A DNA stretch of 64,000 bases from Gluconobacter oxydans (GTDB lineage: Bacteria; Pseudomonadota; Alphaproteobacteria; Acetobacterales; Acetobacteraceae). Below are positions 51,277 through 60,395 of this stretch, piece after piece. The position numbers and the translations under genes were made by a program. The notes under the pieces are model-generated. The model was not told where the DNA came from, ran no database searches, and saw only the letters and a list, made by a program, of their open reading frames with translations. Location of the stretch: the NCBI RefSeq assembly GCF_006539685.1, contig NZ_BJNM01000012.1, positions 1 to 64,000 on the forward strand, given 5' to 3'. How positions within the stretch are numbered: position 1 is the first letter of the stretch; each line of letters begins with the position of its first letter.

Positions 51277-51798
51277 TCATTTCGCAGGAAAACGTTTTTT
51301 ATTCACATCGTTCCTCGATGCCACCACATCGATTTCGACCAGCCAGTGCTGATTGGTCAGATGAGGAACCTCGATAACGGTCCGGGCCGGAAAACCGCTT
51401 CTGAACCTGGCCCGATAAGTCTGCATCATGCCGTCGAAATCCATGTGGCCCAGCCGCGGATCAGCCACCAGATAGACATGCATCTGTACGACATCCTGCA
51501 ATGTCATCCCGAAATGCCCCAGCGCCCCCGAGATCTGATCCAGCGCACTCCGGGTCTGCTCCGCGGTTGTCGTGCCGGAAGCCCTGTCCGGCGCAGGCCC
51601 CAGACCGGAGACATAAACTGTCTCCGCTCCTGCCGGGACCTGAACAGCCGCCGAAATCGGAAAATCATCCTTCGGATCAGAATAACGCTGCACGCCCTGC
51701 GCCGACGCAACCTGCACACTCCCCGCTACCCCGACAGCAAGCAGAGCAACCTGACACCACCGACGCCGCATATCAGCAGGAAGAAGGACGGGAGACAT
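51277..51798 (-). CDS. RidA-family protein with signal peptide
   Basis: 173 residues from ATG 51798 with AAGGAG upstream; it overlaps the permease gene by 26 bases. Signal peptide about 1-34 ('QVALLAVGVAGSVQVASA'). RidA/YjgF fold (about 45-170) with 'QTRSALDQISGALGHFGMTLQDVVQMHVYL' and the Arg in 'PARTVIEVPHL' that binds substrate carboxylate. RidA proteins hydrolyse reactive enamines or imines, normally in the cytosol; an exported form is unusual. Confidence 0.88.
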   Translation of the reverse strand: MSPVLLPADMRRRWCQVALLAVGVAGSVQVASAQGVQRYSDPKDDFPISAAVQVPAGAETVYVSGLGPAPDRASGTTTAEQTRSALDQISGALGHFGMTLQDVVQMHVYLVADPRLGHMDFDGMMQTYRARFRSGFPARTVIEVPHLTNQHWLVEIDVVASRNDVNKKRFPAK

Positions 51799-53176
51799 CA
51801 CCGACACTGCTCCTTCGGGATACGACCGCATAGAACAGGCTGGTCACAACAAGACTGACCAGCCACGAAACATCCACCTTGTGAAGATAGGGGACGAAAA
51901 AGCCCGTGAAGAATTCATTCTTCAGAAACGGGATTTCAACGAGTACGCCGAGAACATAACTTCCGACCGCAGCCCAGTTGACGTAGCCGTATATGCCCCC
52001 GTCCTTCCGAAAAAAGGACTCAACATCATAATCGCCATGACGCAGAACGTAGTAATCGTACAGGTTGATTGCCGTCCAGGGCACCATGACCGCCATCAGG
52101 ATATCCAGAAAAGCCGCATAGGACTTCATAAAACTGTCCGCCATGCCCAGCGCGAAAAACAGCGACAGACCCAGCAGTGCGCAGGTCAGGACAACCCGGC
52201 TTTTCAGCCCGGCCCGCCATGCAGGCAGAAAGGTCTGGATGATCGTGATGCTCGACAGCGCCCCGCAATAGACACTCATGGCATTGGCCAGGGCAATGGA
52301 CAGGGACAGAACCACCAGCACCGGCGCGCCCCACACTCCCGCCAGATGACCCAGCGACTGCACCACACTTTCGCCAGGCCATTGCAGGACCAGAAAGGCC
52401 CCCAGGACCATCGGCAGGATCGTGCCCAGCACCGTCCCGCCGTAACTCGCCCAGAACGTGTTCCGGACGGACAGACTGTCCTCAGGCAGATAGCGCGATG
52501 AGTCGGAAACATACGGCGCATAGGCAATCTGCCAGAGTGCCGCGATCGAAAACATGCCGCAGAAACCGGCGACCGAGCCATGCAGTTCCGTCAGAAGCGT
52601 GACCGGCATGTGCCAGAACCCGACCACCAGACAGTACATGACCGCAATCCCGGACAGCCAGGTCACGGCCTTCGAACACGCATGGATCGCCCCATACCCC
52701 AGAATACAGGGAACGAGACTGATAAAGGCCAGCAGCAGAACGGCCGGGACCCGCCCCAACACAGGCAGGGCATCGTCCAGAGCCTCACCACCCACGACAC
52801 AGTTCGAAGCCGCGAACCCGATATACATCAGCACGACCAGAACAATAATCGGAACTGCTCCCCAGACGCCGAACTGTCCGCGGCTCTGCACCATCTGCGG
52901 CACACCCAGAACCGGGCCCTGCGCGGCATGGAGCGCCATGAAAACCGCGCCCACCAGATTGCCGGCAATCACCGCGACAATCGCCCAGATCAGGGACAGA
53001 TCGAAGATCTTTGGTCCCAGCGCCCCGGTTACGATCGTCAGAAGCGTCATGTTCGTACTGAACCAGACCGTAAACAGGTCGCGGACACGTCCATGCCGGT
53101 GTTCCGTCGGGATCCGATAGATCGTATGAACCTCGACGGACTGGTGGAATTCAGCCCTGCGCACCTGTTCCGTCAT
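51773..53176 (-). CDS. NCS1-family permease (cytosine/purine/hydantoin type)
   Basis: 467 residues, about 12 membrane helices. NCS1 marks are the early 'HRHGRVRDLFTVWFSTNMTLLT' segment (22-46), 'VLGVPQMVQSRGQFGVWGA' (about 90-108) and 'DYYVLRHGDYDV'. These transporters bring in nucleobases, hydantoins, allantoin or imidazole-like compounds with H+ or Na+. Coupled to the TonB receptor by a TGATG overlap; it moves the product of receptor import across the inner membrane. Confidence 0.92.
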   Translation of the reverse strand: MTEQVRRAEFHQSVEVHTIYRIPTEHRHGRVRDLFTVWFSTNMTLLTIVTGALGPKIFDLSLIWAIVAVIAGNLVGAVFMALHAAQGPVLGVPQMVQSRGQFGVWGAVPIIVLVVLMYIGFAASNCVVGGEALDDALPVLGRVPAVLLLAFISLVPCILGYGAIHACSKAVTWLSGIAVMYCLVVGFWHMPVTLLTELHGSVAGFCGMFSIAALWQIAYAPYVSDSSRYLPEDSLSVRNTFWASYGGTVLGTILPMVLGAFLVLQWPGESVVQSLGHLAGVWGAPVLVVLSLSIALANAMSVYCGALSSITIIQTFLPAWRAGLKSRVVLTCALLGLSLFFALGMADSFMKSYAAFLDILMAVMVPWTAINLYDYYVLRHGDYDVESFFRKDGGIYGYVNWAAVGSYVLGVLVEIPFLKNEFFTGFFVPYLHKVDVSWLVSLVVTSLFYAVVSRRSSVGDVSRPSSC

Positions 53177-55698
53177 CAGAATTCCGCCTTGAGCGTGCCA
53201 TAGTACTGACGCGGCGCGCCCACAAGGAACGACTGGTAGTCGCCCGACATCGGCACACCCGTCTCACCCATCGTGGAAATATACTTCGTGTTCGTCAGGT
53301 TATAGACATTGAACTCGAAGGTCAGGTTCTGGACGAAATCCAGACTTCTGGAATATTTTCCAAGGTTGCCGAAACGATACCGCGCACCCAGCGTCTCAAT
53401 CCAGTAAGAGGGAATTTTCATATCCCCTGTATAGCTGTAATTGCGCGTGCCAAGGAACTGGGTATCGAGATGCGCGGAGAAGTTCCGCCACTCATAGGCC
53501 AGGCTCGCCTTGTACATGAAGCGCGGATAGGCAACGATCTGCTGCCCCTTGATGTGATAGGTCGTTCCTGCTTCCGTAACGTTGTTGTCATAGGTTGCAT
53601 GGTTGTAGCTGATGCTGTTGTACAGCGAGAGTCCCTTGATGGGCATCAGCGTCAGACCGGCATCCACGCCATTCATGGTCACGCCACCCACATTCGCAAC
53701 CGTGGAAACCGGGTTGACGATTGAACCCGACGTCACCTGCTGCAGGCGATTGTGGAAATTCGTTCTGTAGGCATGCACGGACGCCAGAGCGTATTTGTGT
53801 GTGAAACGATAGCCGACCGCAAAATTCCAGTCCGTCTCAGGCTTCAGACCACCATTCTGCAGCAGCTGGTTATACGCGGACTGTGAAACGGAAAAGGGCG
53901 ACGCTCCTTCCTTGAAGGCCTGGACAGGATAGGACTTCACGTTCTCCGCGATATCGAAATAAAGCTCATGATGCTTCAGGAAATGCCAGTCTCCGCTGAT
54001 ATGCGGCAGGAACGCCTTGGCCGTCGTAATGCTGCCACCTGCAATCTGGCCAACACCCGTATAGCTCTCATCATTGGCATACTGCCCACCCCGCACCGTC
54101 TGCAGAAGCGACTTGAAGCCGAAATGCAGGGAAAGGTTGGGCAGAACGTGATACGTGTCCTGAACGAAAGCCGTAAAGCTGTTGGAATTAAGGTTCTGCC
54201 CCCATAGCGTGGCATAAGGATCGGGAAGTTCCCCGACCGAATTGACAGGCTTGGCCTTCCCGGATTCCACATCCGAAAGCAGCGGCTCCTGATACCCGAA
54301 ACGTCCCACATCCGTATGGAAGTTTTCATACCAGACGCCACCGCTGATATCATTATGTGCGATCTGGTAATGAAGCGCAGACGTAAAACCAAAGCGCTGG
54401 GAATGCGTCACGGTCGCCTGGTCGATCAGCGGCGCACCATTGGGAGAAGAAACATACGGATTGGCCCAGGTTCCGCGCAGATACTGCCCGTGACCGTACA
54501 CCACACTTTCCCAACGCAGCCGATCCGTCAGGGCCAGATTGGCTTTCAGACCGCCCAGATAATCACGCTCAACCAGTGCGCCATCGTAATAGGATGCATC
54601 CCACGGATCGGACATTTTGGAATAACCCGCCGGCAGCGCACCACCCGGCAGACCATTTGCCGAAAGCGCGGACAGATAGGCTTTCTTATAGGCGTTGGGC
54701 GTGCCGTAAAAGTTGTCGATCCCGTAGCCGCCATTCTTGAGCATGTCGAAGGACATGTCCTGATACAGATAGCTCTGCGTCAGGTTGTAATCGAAGAAAG
54801 ACGAAATACTGCTGCGCTCACCAATCGGCTGGACAAACTTGGCGTTGACCTGCTGACCGAACTGGTCCCCGCCCCCTTTCCACTTATCCTGCGAATTGCG
54901 CATGTAGGAGACGTAAAACCGCGTGCCGCTCTTGTTCAGATCGCCACTATCCATCCGCAGAATCGTATGAAATCCGCTGTTTGACCCGAATGTCTGTGAC
55001 GCCAGACCACCCGCCTTGTGCTTGGGATCGGAAGAAACATACTCGACAGCACCACCCAGATTGCTGGTGCTGGCAACGGATTCAGCCCCGGCCCCCATGG
55101 AAACATCCATCCGCCCGACATTCTCGGCCGAGATCGCATTGACGGAGTTCAGACCATTGAAGGTATGGAATTCCTGATCGCCCAGCGGAATGCCATCCAG
55201 CGTCATGCCGATCTGGTTCTGCAGGAAGCCATGCATATAGAACTGGGTAGACCAGGTATCCATGCCCTGCGGATCATCGGACTGGAACATGACGCCCGGC
55301 TGACGCGCCAGAACCTTGAGCGGATTGGTGCCCGGCACCGCGTCTGCCAGCGCTTCGGAAGATACGGTCGTAACGGCACCGTGAGGAACGTGATGGGCCG
55401 TCACCTGCATGCTCTCGCTTTCCAGCGCCTCACGCGCCGTCGCACGACGGGCCCGCGCGGCTTTCGAACGGACAGGTGCTACCGGAGCAGCCTTACCAGG
55501 ATTGTGATGGACGACGGGACGGGTCTGCTTCTTGGGATCTGCGGCCTGGGCCGCGCAGCAGGAAAATGCCGTCGATGCGAGGACCCAGACCAGAAACGAA
55601 GATGCACCCTTTCGTTTCAGATCCGGCTGAGATCTGCTTCCTGAGACGGGAAAACAACAGGCATCCTGATCCGGTGATGGAATGTTATTCTTGGACAT
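53176..55698 (-). CDS. TonB-dependent outer-membrane receptor (second)
   Basis: 840 residues from ATG 55698 with GGGA upstream; a TTG 21 bases upstream was not used. Signal peptide about 30-55 ('SFLVWVLASTAFSCCAAQA'), then a basic linker, then the plug (about 95-215: 'NPLKVLARQPGVMFQSDDPQ', 'MTLDGIPLGDQEF', 'SNLGGAVEYVSSDP'). Barrel ends 'LKAEF'. First gene of the NCS1-RidA-M20-deacylase-CobW operon. The substrate is likely a nitrogenous compound processed by these enzymes. Confidence 0.92.
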   Translation of the reverse strand: MSKNNIPSPDQDACCFPVSGSRSQPDLKRKGASSFLVWVLASTAFSCCAAQAADPKKQTRPVVHHNPGKAAPVAPVRSKAARARRATAREALESESMQVTAHHVPHGAVTTVSSEALADAVPGTNPLKVLARQPGVMFQSDDPQGMDTWSTQFYMHGFLQNQIGMTLDGIPLGDQEFHTFNGLNSVNAISAENVGRMDVSMGAGAESVASTSNLGGAVEYVSSDPKHKAGGLASQTFGSNSGFHTILRMDSGDLNKSGTRFYVSYMRNSQDKWKGGGDQFGQQVNAKFVQPIGERSSISSFFDYNLTQSYLYQDMSFDMLKNGGYGIDNFYGTPNAYKKAYLSALSANGLPGGALPAGYSKMSDPWDASYYDGALVERDYLGGLKANLALTDRLRWESVVYGHGQYLRGTWANPYVSSPNGAPLIDQATVTHSQRFGFTSALHYQIAHNDISGGVWYENFHTDVGRFGYQEPLLSDVESGKAKPVNSVGELPDPYATLWGQNLNSNSFTAFVQDTYHVLPNLSLHFGFKSLLQTVRGGQYANDESYTGVGQIAGGSITTAKAFLPHISGDWHFLKHHELYFDIAENVKSYPVQAFKEGASPFSVSQSAYNQLLQNGGLKPETDWNFAVGYRFTHKYALASVHAYRTNFHNRLQQVTSGSIVNPVSTVANVGGVTMNGVDAGLTLMPIKGLSLYNSISYNHATYDNNVTEAGTTYHIKGQQIVAYPRFMYKASLAYEWRNFSAHLDTQFLGTRNYSYTGDMKIPSYWIETLGARYRFGNLGKYSRSLDFVQNLTFEFNVYNLTNTKYISTMGETGVPMSGDYQSFLVGAPRQYYGTLKAEF

Positions 55699-56129
55699 CA
55701 TATTCCCGTACTTTCCCAAAGCAGTCGTTTGAAGGAGACACCATCAGTCACTGACAGGCTACAGAGGAAACCGAAAGGCATGCGGCCTTTTCGGGATAGA
55801 CCATGTCATTCCGGAAAAAGGTTGTCTATGTCTATTCTGATATCGAACTGGTTTTTTGGAAATTCTTCCCCTTCAGCAGACACCATACCGACATCATTTT
55901 TCGCCCCAAACGCCTTAAAATATCCCCTTCTATCAATATCCTATTCTCTAAGATCGCGCCCTTGTCCACAACGGAAAACACCCCTGAAAAAAGCGCGTGA
56001 AAAGGCCTGAAAAACACATCCTGAGCCCCTTCAGCCTCTGGATATCCCAAAGAATCTATGGTTGTATTTACAAGTTAAATGATCCCGTCCCACACAGCCC
56101 CCAGCCCCTTCTTCCCGTGGAGCCATCGC
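55699..56129. promoter_or_regulatory. 431-bp divergent region between TonB receptor and hisC-like genes
   Basis: No gene seen. Contains a short palindrome TCAGT-C-ACTGA (55744-55754), a hairpin CCGAAAGGC/GCCTTTTCGG (55771-55794) in the receptor leader, and a HutC-like operator at 56062-56073 near the hisC-like gene. Confidence 0.5.
56062..56073 (+). promoter_or_regulatory. HutC-like operator upstream of the hisC-like operon
   Basis: TTGTA-TT-TACAA, a perfect inverted repeat matching the TTGTATA-type GntR/HutC operator. A related site occurs upstream of hutU at 63657-63669. Confidence 0.6.
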
Positions 56130-57284
56130 ATGAACACCGCCCCTGAATGCCGGACCCCTCCCCTCTCCCTGGCCCGGGCTGAAGTCCGTCAGCTGCCGGT
56201 CTATAATGCGGGCCTGTCAGAAGACGCCGTGCGGGCAAAATACGGCATTCCGCGGATCACCAAACTGGGCAGCAACGAAAACCCTTATGGGCCGTCTCCC
56301 GCGGCTCTGGAGCACTGGACCGAAATAGCCTCCAGCCTGTTCCGCTATCCGGACGCTTCTGCCGAGGGGCTTCGGGAGGAACTGTCCCGTCAGACCGGAA
56401 TCGACACGGACCGGATTGTTATCGGAAACGGTTCCGAACAGATCATCCGCATGATCTGTGAAGCCTTCCTTTCCCCCGGAGACCGCCTCGTCACGGTCCT
56501 GCCGTCCTTCGGATTGCATCTGATCTGGCCACAGATGATGGGCGCCAGGGCAGAAGCCATCCCCATGACGGCAGATGCCCGTTTCGACCTGCCGCAGCTC
56601 CATCAGGCCGTAACATCCGATCCCCTCAAGGTCCTGATGTTCTCAAACCCGTCCAATCCCGTCGGCTGCCTGATGACAGGCGACGCCATGCAGAACCTGA
56701 TCGACGCCTGCCCGGCGGACACGCTGATCGTCATCGACGAAGCCTACTGGGAATATGCGCGCTCCAGCCCGGATTATGCCGACAGCCTCACCATCCTCAA
56801 AAACCAGTCGCGCCCCTGGATGGTTCTGAGAACATTCTCGAAAGCCTATGGCCTGGCCGGACTGCGCGTCGGCTACGCCCTGACATCTGATCCCGGCCTC
56901 ACCGCCGTCATGACCCGCGTCCGCGATCCGTTCAACAGCAACAGCGCAGCGCTGGAAATGGCCCGGCTGAGCCTGCTCGATCAGGAGCACATGCACAAAA
57001 CGGTGGGCGCAACCCTGGCCGAAGGCAAAGCGCTGAAAGCGGCTCTGGAAGAGCGCGGTTATTTCGTCGCACAGTCCTTTGCCAATTTCCTGTTCTTCAA
57101 CGCCCGCGAATCCGCTTCAGCCCTCGCCGAACGCCTTCTCGAACAGGGCGTCATCGTCAAACCCTGGAAGGAAAAGGGCTACGAGACCTGGATCCGCGTC
57201 AGCATTGCGCGTCCTGAAGACAGCCAGGCCTTCCTTGCCGCCCTCGATCGCGTCCGTCAGCCCTCACACTCCTCCGCAGCCTGA
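56130..57284 (+). CDS. HisC-like aminotransferase in the hut regulon
   Basis: 384 residues from ATG 56130 with GTGGAG upstream. PLP-fold I aminotransferase of the histidinol-phosphate type. Lys238 in '[10 protein letters not shown]' binds PLP; '[11 protein letters not shown]' and 'VIDEAYWEY' are standard. First gene of an operon with a D-2-hydroxyacid dehydrogenase and hutD, with a HutC-like operator upstream. In this context it may transaminate histidine or imidazole-pyruvate rather than act in histidine synthesis. An aromatic aminotransferase role is an alternative. Confidence 0.88.
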   Translation: MNTAPECRTPPLSLARAEVRQLPVYNAGLSEDAVRAKYGIPRITKLGSNENPYGPSPAALEHWTEIASSLFRYPDASAEGLREELSRQTGIDTDRIVIGNGSEQIIRMICEAFLSPGDRLVTVLPSFGLHLIWPQMMGARAEAIPMTADARFDLPQLHQAVTSDPLKVLMFSNPSNPVGCLMTGDAMQNLIDACPADTLIVIDEAYWEYARSSPDYADSLTILKNQSRPWMVLRTFSKAYGLAGLRVGYALTSDPGLTAVMTRVRDPFNSNSAALEMARLSLLDQEHMHKTVGATLAEGKALKAALEERGYFVAQSFANFLFFNARESASALAERLLEQGVIVKPWKEKGYETWIRVSIARPEDSQAFLAALDRVRQPSHSSAA

Positions 57285-57297
57285 GAAGGAACGCGCC

Positions 57298-58704
57298 ATG
57301 ACCGGCCCCTCTGCCGCCGAACGCGCCGCCCGGCGTCTCTCCCCTCTTTTCGGGGATCGCCTGACCGCCAACGAGACGGTCCGCGATCATCACGCCCACG
57401 GCGAAGGATGGCGCCACCCGGATCAGACGCTGCTGCCGGCGTATGTCCTGTTTGCCCGCACAACGCAGGACGTGTCCGACGCCCTGCGGATCTGCCATGA
57501 GGAAAACGTTCCCGTCATTCCCTTCGGCGGCGGCACCTCTCTTGAAGGACAGCTGACGCCCGTTCCCGGTTGCATCAGCGTCGATCTGTCCATGATGACG
57601 GATATTCTCGACGTCTCGCCCGAGAACCTGACCTGCCGCGTGCAGGCGGGCGTGACCCGGCAGGATCTGAACCTCCATCTGCGGACACAGGGCCTGTTCT
57701 TTCCGGTCGATCCCGGGGGCGAGGCGACGTTTGGCGGAATGTGCGCGACCCGGGCGTCCGGCACCGGCGCCATGCGCTACGGCACCATGCGCGCCAACGT
57801 GCTGGGCCTGACGGCCGTTCTGGCCGACGGACGTATCCTCCATACAGGGGGCGCCGTGCGCAAGGCCGCCACAGGCTATGATCTGACGGGGTTGCTCATC
57901 GGTTCGGAAGGCACGCTGGCCGTCATCACGGAAGTCCAGGCCCAGCTCCATCCCATCCCCGAGGCCGTGGGGGCTGCGGTCTGCCAGTTCCCGACACTGG
58001 CCTGCGCCGTGGAGACGGCTGTCCTCGTGATCCAGTGCGGCCTGACGGTCGGCCGGATGGAACTGCTCGACGACGTCCAGATGGACGCCTGCATCCAGTA
58101 CTCCCACCTCACGGGCTACGACGCCCTCCCCACCATGTTCTTCGAGCTGACAGGCTCCCCCGCCAGCGTCGCGGAGCAGGAAACAGTGCTGCGCGATCTC
58201 GTGGAAGGCCAGGGTGGCCAGTCCTTCCGCTGGGCCACCGCAACCGAGGAGCGCAACACGCTGTGGAAGGCGCGTCATGACGCCTTCTGGGCCTGCATGG
58301 CCTATCGCCCCGGCTACAGAGGCATCACCACGGACGCCATCGTCCCCATCGCCGCCCTGACGGAACTCATGACCGGCGCCAGAGCCGATATCGACGCCTC
58401 CGGCCTGCTGGCCCCCATTGTCGGCCATGTCGGAGACGGCAATTTCCACACCGTCATCCTGATCCCCCCCAATGACGCGGATGCCGAAAAGCGCGCCCTC
58501 GAACTGGATCATAAAATCATCCGCCGCGCCCTCTCGCTGGGCGGCTCCGCAAGTGGCGAACACGGGATCGGCCTCGCAAAACAGATCTTCATGACCGAAG
58601 AACACGAACCTGCCGCCCTGTCCGTCATGCGCGCCATCAAGAGCGCACTGGACCCGAAGAACATCCTCAACCCCGGAAAACTCGTTCCCGCAGACGTCCC
58701 ATGA
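57298..58704 (+). CDS. FAD-linked D-2-hydroxyacid dehydrogenase (GlcD / D-lactate type)
   Basis: 468 residues from ATG 57298 with AAGGA upstream. VAO-type flavoprotein. FAD domain shows 'PFGGGTSLEGQ' and 'GGMCATRASGTGAMRYG'. C-terminal marks 'VGHVGDGNFH' and 'ASGEHGIG' are typical of GlcD and D-lactate dehydrogenases. Coupled to hutD by ATGA. In a hut operon, a D-imidazolelactate substrate is plausible; glycolate or lactate cannot be excluded. Confidence 0.9.
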   Translation: MTGPSAAERAARRLSPLFGDRLTANETVRDHHAHGEGWRHPDQTLLPAYVLFARTTQDVSDALRICHEENVPVIPFGGGTSLEGQLTPVPGCISVDLSMMTDILDVSPENLTCRVQAGVTRQDLNLHLRTQGLFFPVDPGGEATFGGMCATRASGTGAMRYGTMRANVLGLTAVLADGRILHTGGAVRKAATGYDLTGLLIGSEGTLAVITEVQAQLHPIPEAVGAAVCQFPTLACAVETAVLVIQCGLTVGRMELLDDVQMDACIQYSHLTGYDALPTMFFELTGSPASVAEQETVLRDLVEGQGGQSFRWATATEERNTLWKARHDAFWACMAYRPGYRGITTDAIVPIAALTELMTGARADIDASGLLAPIVGHVGDGNFHTVILIPPNDADAEKRALELDHKIIRRALSLGGSASGEHGIGLAKQIFMTEEHEPAALSVMRAIKSALDPKNILNPGKLVPADVP

Positions 58705-59234
58705 GCATTCGGCACATCCGTCTGCCCACCGTGTCCGCAAGCCCATGGAAAAATGGTGCCGGCACCACCCGCCTGCTGACCGAACAGCCGGAATGGCGCC
58801 TCAGCGTCGCCAGCATCACCCAACCCGCACGGTTCTCCAGCTTTGCGGGTCTGTTCAGACAGATGGGACTTCTGACCGGGAACGGCGTCCGGCTTTTTCC
58901 CGTTTCGGGCGCTCCACCCCTTCTGCTGGATCAGCCCGGCAGCGTGATCCGGTTCAGTGGCGACCTCCCCCTGACCGGCGCACCTCTGAACGGCCCGGTA
59001 GACGTCCTGAACCTGATGCGCCCTGATGGCAGCACAGGCCCGGACCTGACCGCCATCACGCCCGAAAATCTTCCTTCAGATGCTCTGCTGGGTTTTATCG
59101 CCGTAGACGGGCACTGGGACGTTACGACCAAAGAGCAGCATTACACGCTCGCACCGGGAGACATCCTTCTGAGCGAAATCCCCTTTAAGCTCACGGTCCT
59201 GAAAGCGGGTCAGATCGCCTACGCCGTCACCTGA
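58701..59234 (+). CDS. hutD: HutD-family protein
   Basis: 177 residues, two cupin-like halves. HutD occurs in hut operons of proteobacteria, where it is thought to limit or sense urocanate. 'SPWKNGAGTTRLLTEQP' (14-30) is the family signature; 'RLSVASITQPARFSSFAGLFRQMGLLTG' follows. Last gene of the rightward operon; ends eight bases inside the convergent oxidase gene. Confidence 0.9.
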   Translation: MSIRHIRLPTVSASPWKNGAGTTRLLTEQPEWRLSVASITQPARFSSFAGLFRQMGLLTGNGVRLFPVSGAPPLLLDQPGSVIRFSGDLPLTGAPLNGPVDVLNLMRPDGSTGPDLTAITPENLPSDALLGFIAVDGHWDVTTKEQHYTLAPGDILLSEIPFKLTVLKAGQIAYAVT

Positions 59235-60372
59235 CCGGCCGGAGCGCTGCCACTCCCTGCGCCCGCAGCGACGCAAGATCCACCATCCCGCCCAGACGCA
59301 GGACATCGCGGATTTCACCGCCCAGCCCGTCTACCAGACTGCGAACGCCTCTCTCACCACCCGCAGCAAGTGCCCAGGCCCAGGGACGGCCGATCCCCAC
59401 AGCCTTCGCGCCCAGCGCCAGCGCGGTCACGACGTCCCCGCCCCAGCGGACACCCCCATCAAGAATGACGTCCGTCTCCCCCTTCAGGGCCTCGACAATG
59501 TCCGACAGGACGGAAAGCGACGACGGAGCCGGGTCCATCTGCCGCCCCCCATGATTGGAAACGATCACCGTCTGCGCCCCCGCCTTCTGGCAGGCCAGCG
59601 CGTCCCCGGCGTCCATGATTCCCTTCACGGCAAGCTGCCCCGGCCAGACGGAGCGCAGCCAATCCAGATCCTTCCAGGTCAGCGTCGGATCGATCTGGGA
59701 CGCCGCATTCCTAGCCTGCTCCATCAGGTTACTGCCCATGCCATAAGGCGCCAGATTGCCGATTTTCGGCATCCCGTTCCGCAGCATCCCCGCCGTCCAG
59801 CGCGGATGCGCGGCCATGGACAGCACATGCCGCAGGGACGGACGCGTCAGATTGCGAAAGCCGTTGCGCACATCGCGCAGCCGGAGCGGCGTGATCGGCG
59901 TATCAACTGTCAGGATAATGTTCCGGATGCCGCAGCTCTCCGCCCGGCGCAGCATGTCGCGGGTAATGCCCCGGTCACGGAACACATAGATCTGGGCCGC
60001 GAGCGTCACGCCCGGCACCCGGGAGAGCGTCTCCAGCGACTGAATGGCGAATGTGGACACCGCCATCGGCAATCCCGCTGAAGCCGCAACCCGCGCAGCC
60101 CGGATTTCGCCGTCCGGACACATCAGGCCGCCGAAGCCCAGCGGGGCAAACATGAACGGGAGCCGATGCGTGGCCCCCAGAAAAGACCCGGACAGGTCGC
60201 AGTCCGAAACATCCACCAGACATTTCGGAACAACCGCCCAGCGTTCAAAGGCCCGGCGATTGGCCCGGACGGTGCGCTCCGAATGGGAGCCACCGTTGAC
60301 ATAATCTCGGAAAATACGGGGAAGAACCCTGTCAGCCCGCCGATGCAAAGCCGCAATGCCGTGATGGTCCAT
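59227..60372 (-). CDS. FMN-dependent L-2-hydroxyacid oxidase/dehydrogenase (LldD type)
   Basis: 381 residues. TIM-barrel FMN enzyme; catalytic His274 in 'SNHGGRQMD', with 'MFAPLGFGGLMCPDGE' and 'LDGGVRWGGDVVTALALGAKAVGIGRPW' for FMN binding. Lies directly downstream of hutH in the same direction (23-base gap). Together with the D-specific enzyme it would oxidise both forms of a 2-hydroxyacid, possibly imidazolelactate; lactate or mandelate are alternatives. Confidence 0.9.
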   Translation of the reverse strand: MDHHGIAALHRRADRVLPRIFRDYVNGGSHSERTVRANRRAFERWAVVPKCLVDVSDCDLSGSFLGATHRLPFMFAPLGFGGLMCPDGEIRAARVAASAGLPMAVSTFAIQSLETLSRVPGVTLAAQIYVFRDRGITRDMLRRAESCGIRNIILTVDTPITPLRLRDVRNGFRNLTRPSLRHVLSMAAHPRWTAGMLRNGMPKIGNLAPYGMGSNLMEQARNAASQIDPTLTWKDLDWLRSVWPGQLAVKGIMDAGDALACQKAGAQTVIVSNHGGRQMDPAPSSLSVLSDIVEALKGETDVILDGGVRWGGDVVTALALGAKAVGIGRPWAWALAAGGERGVRSLVDGLGGEIRDVLRLGGMVDLASLRAQGVAALRPVR

Positions 60373-60395
60373 TCCCCGTTGTTCTCCCGTTCCGA

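Noticed and set aside
55729-56010. 93-codon plus-strand frame upstream of the hisC-like gene
   Set aside because: Lies in a divergent promoter region, no ribosome site and no motif.
57199-58746. 515-codon minus-strand frame opposite the D-hydroxyacid dehydrogenase
   Set aside because: Composition resembles reversed high-GC coding DNA; the plus-strand gene has diagnostic flavin motifs.
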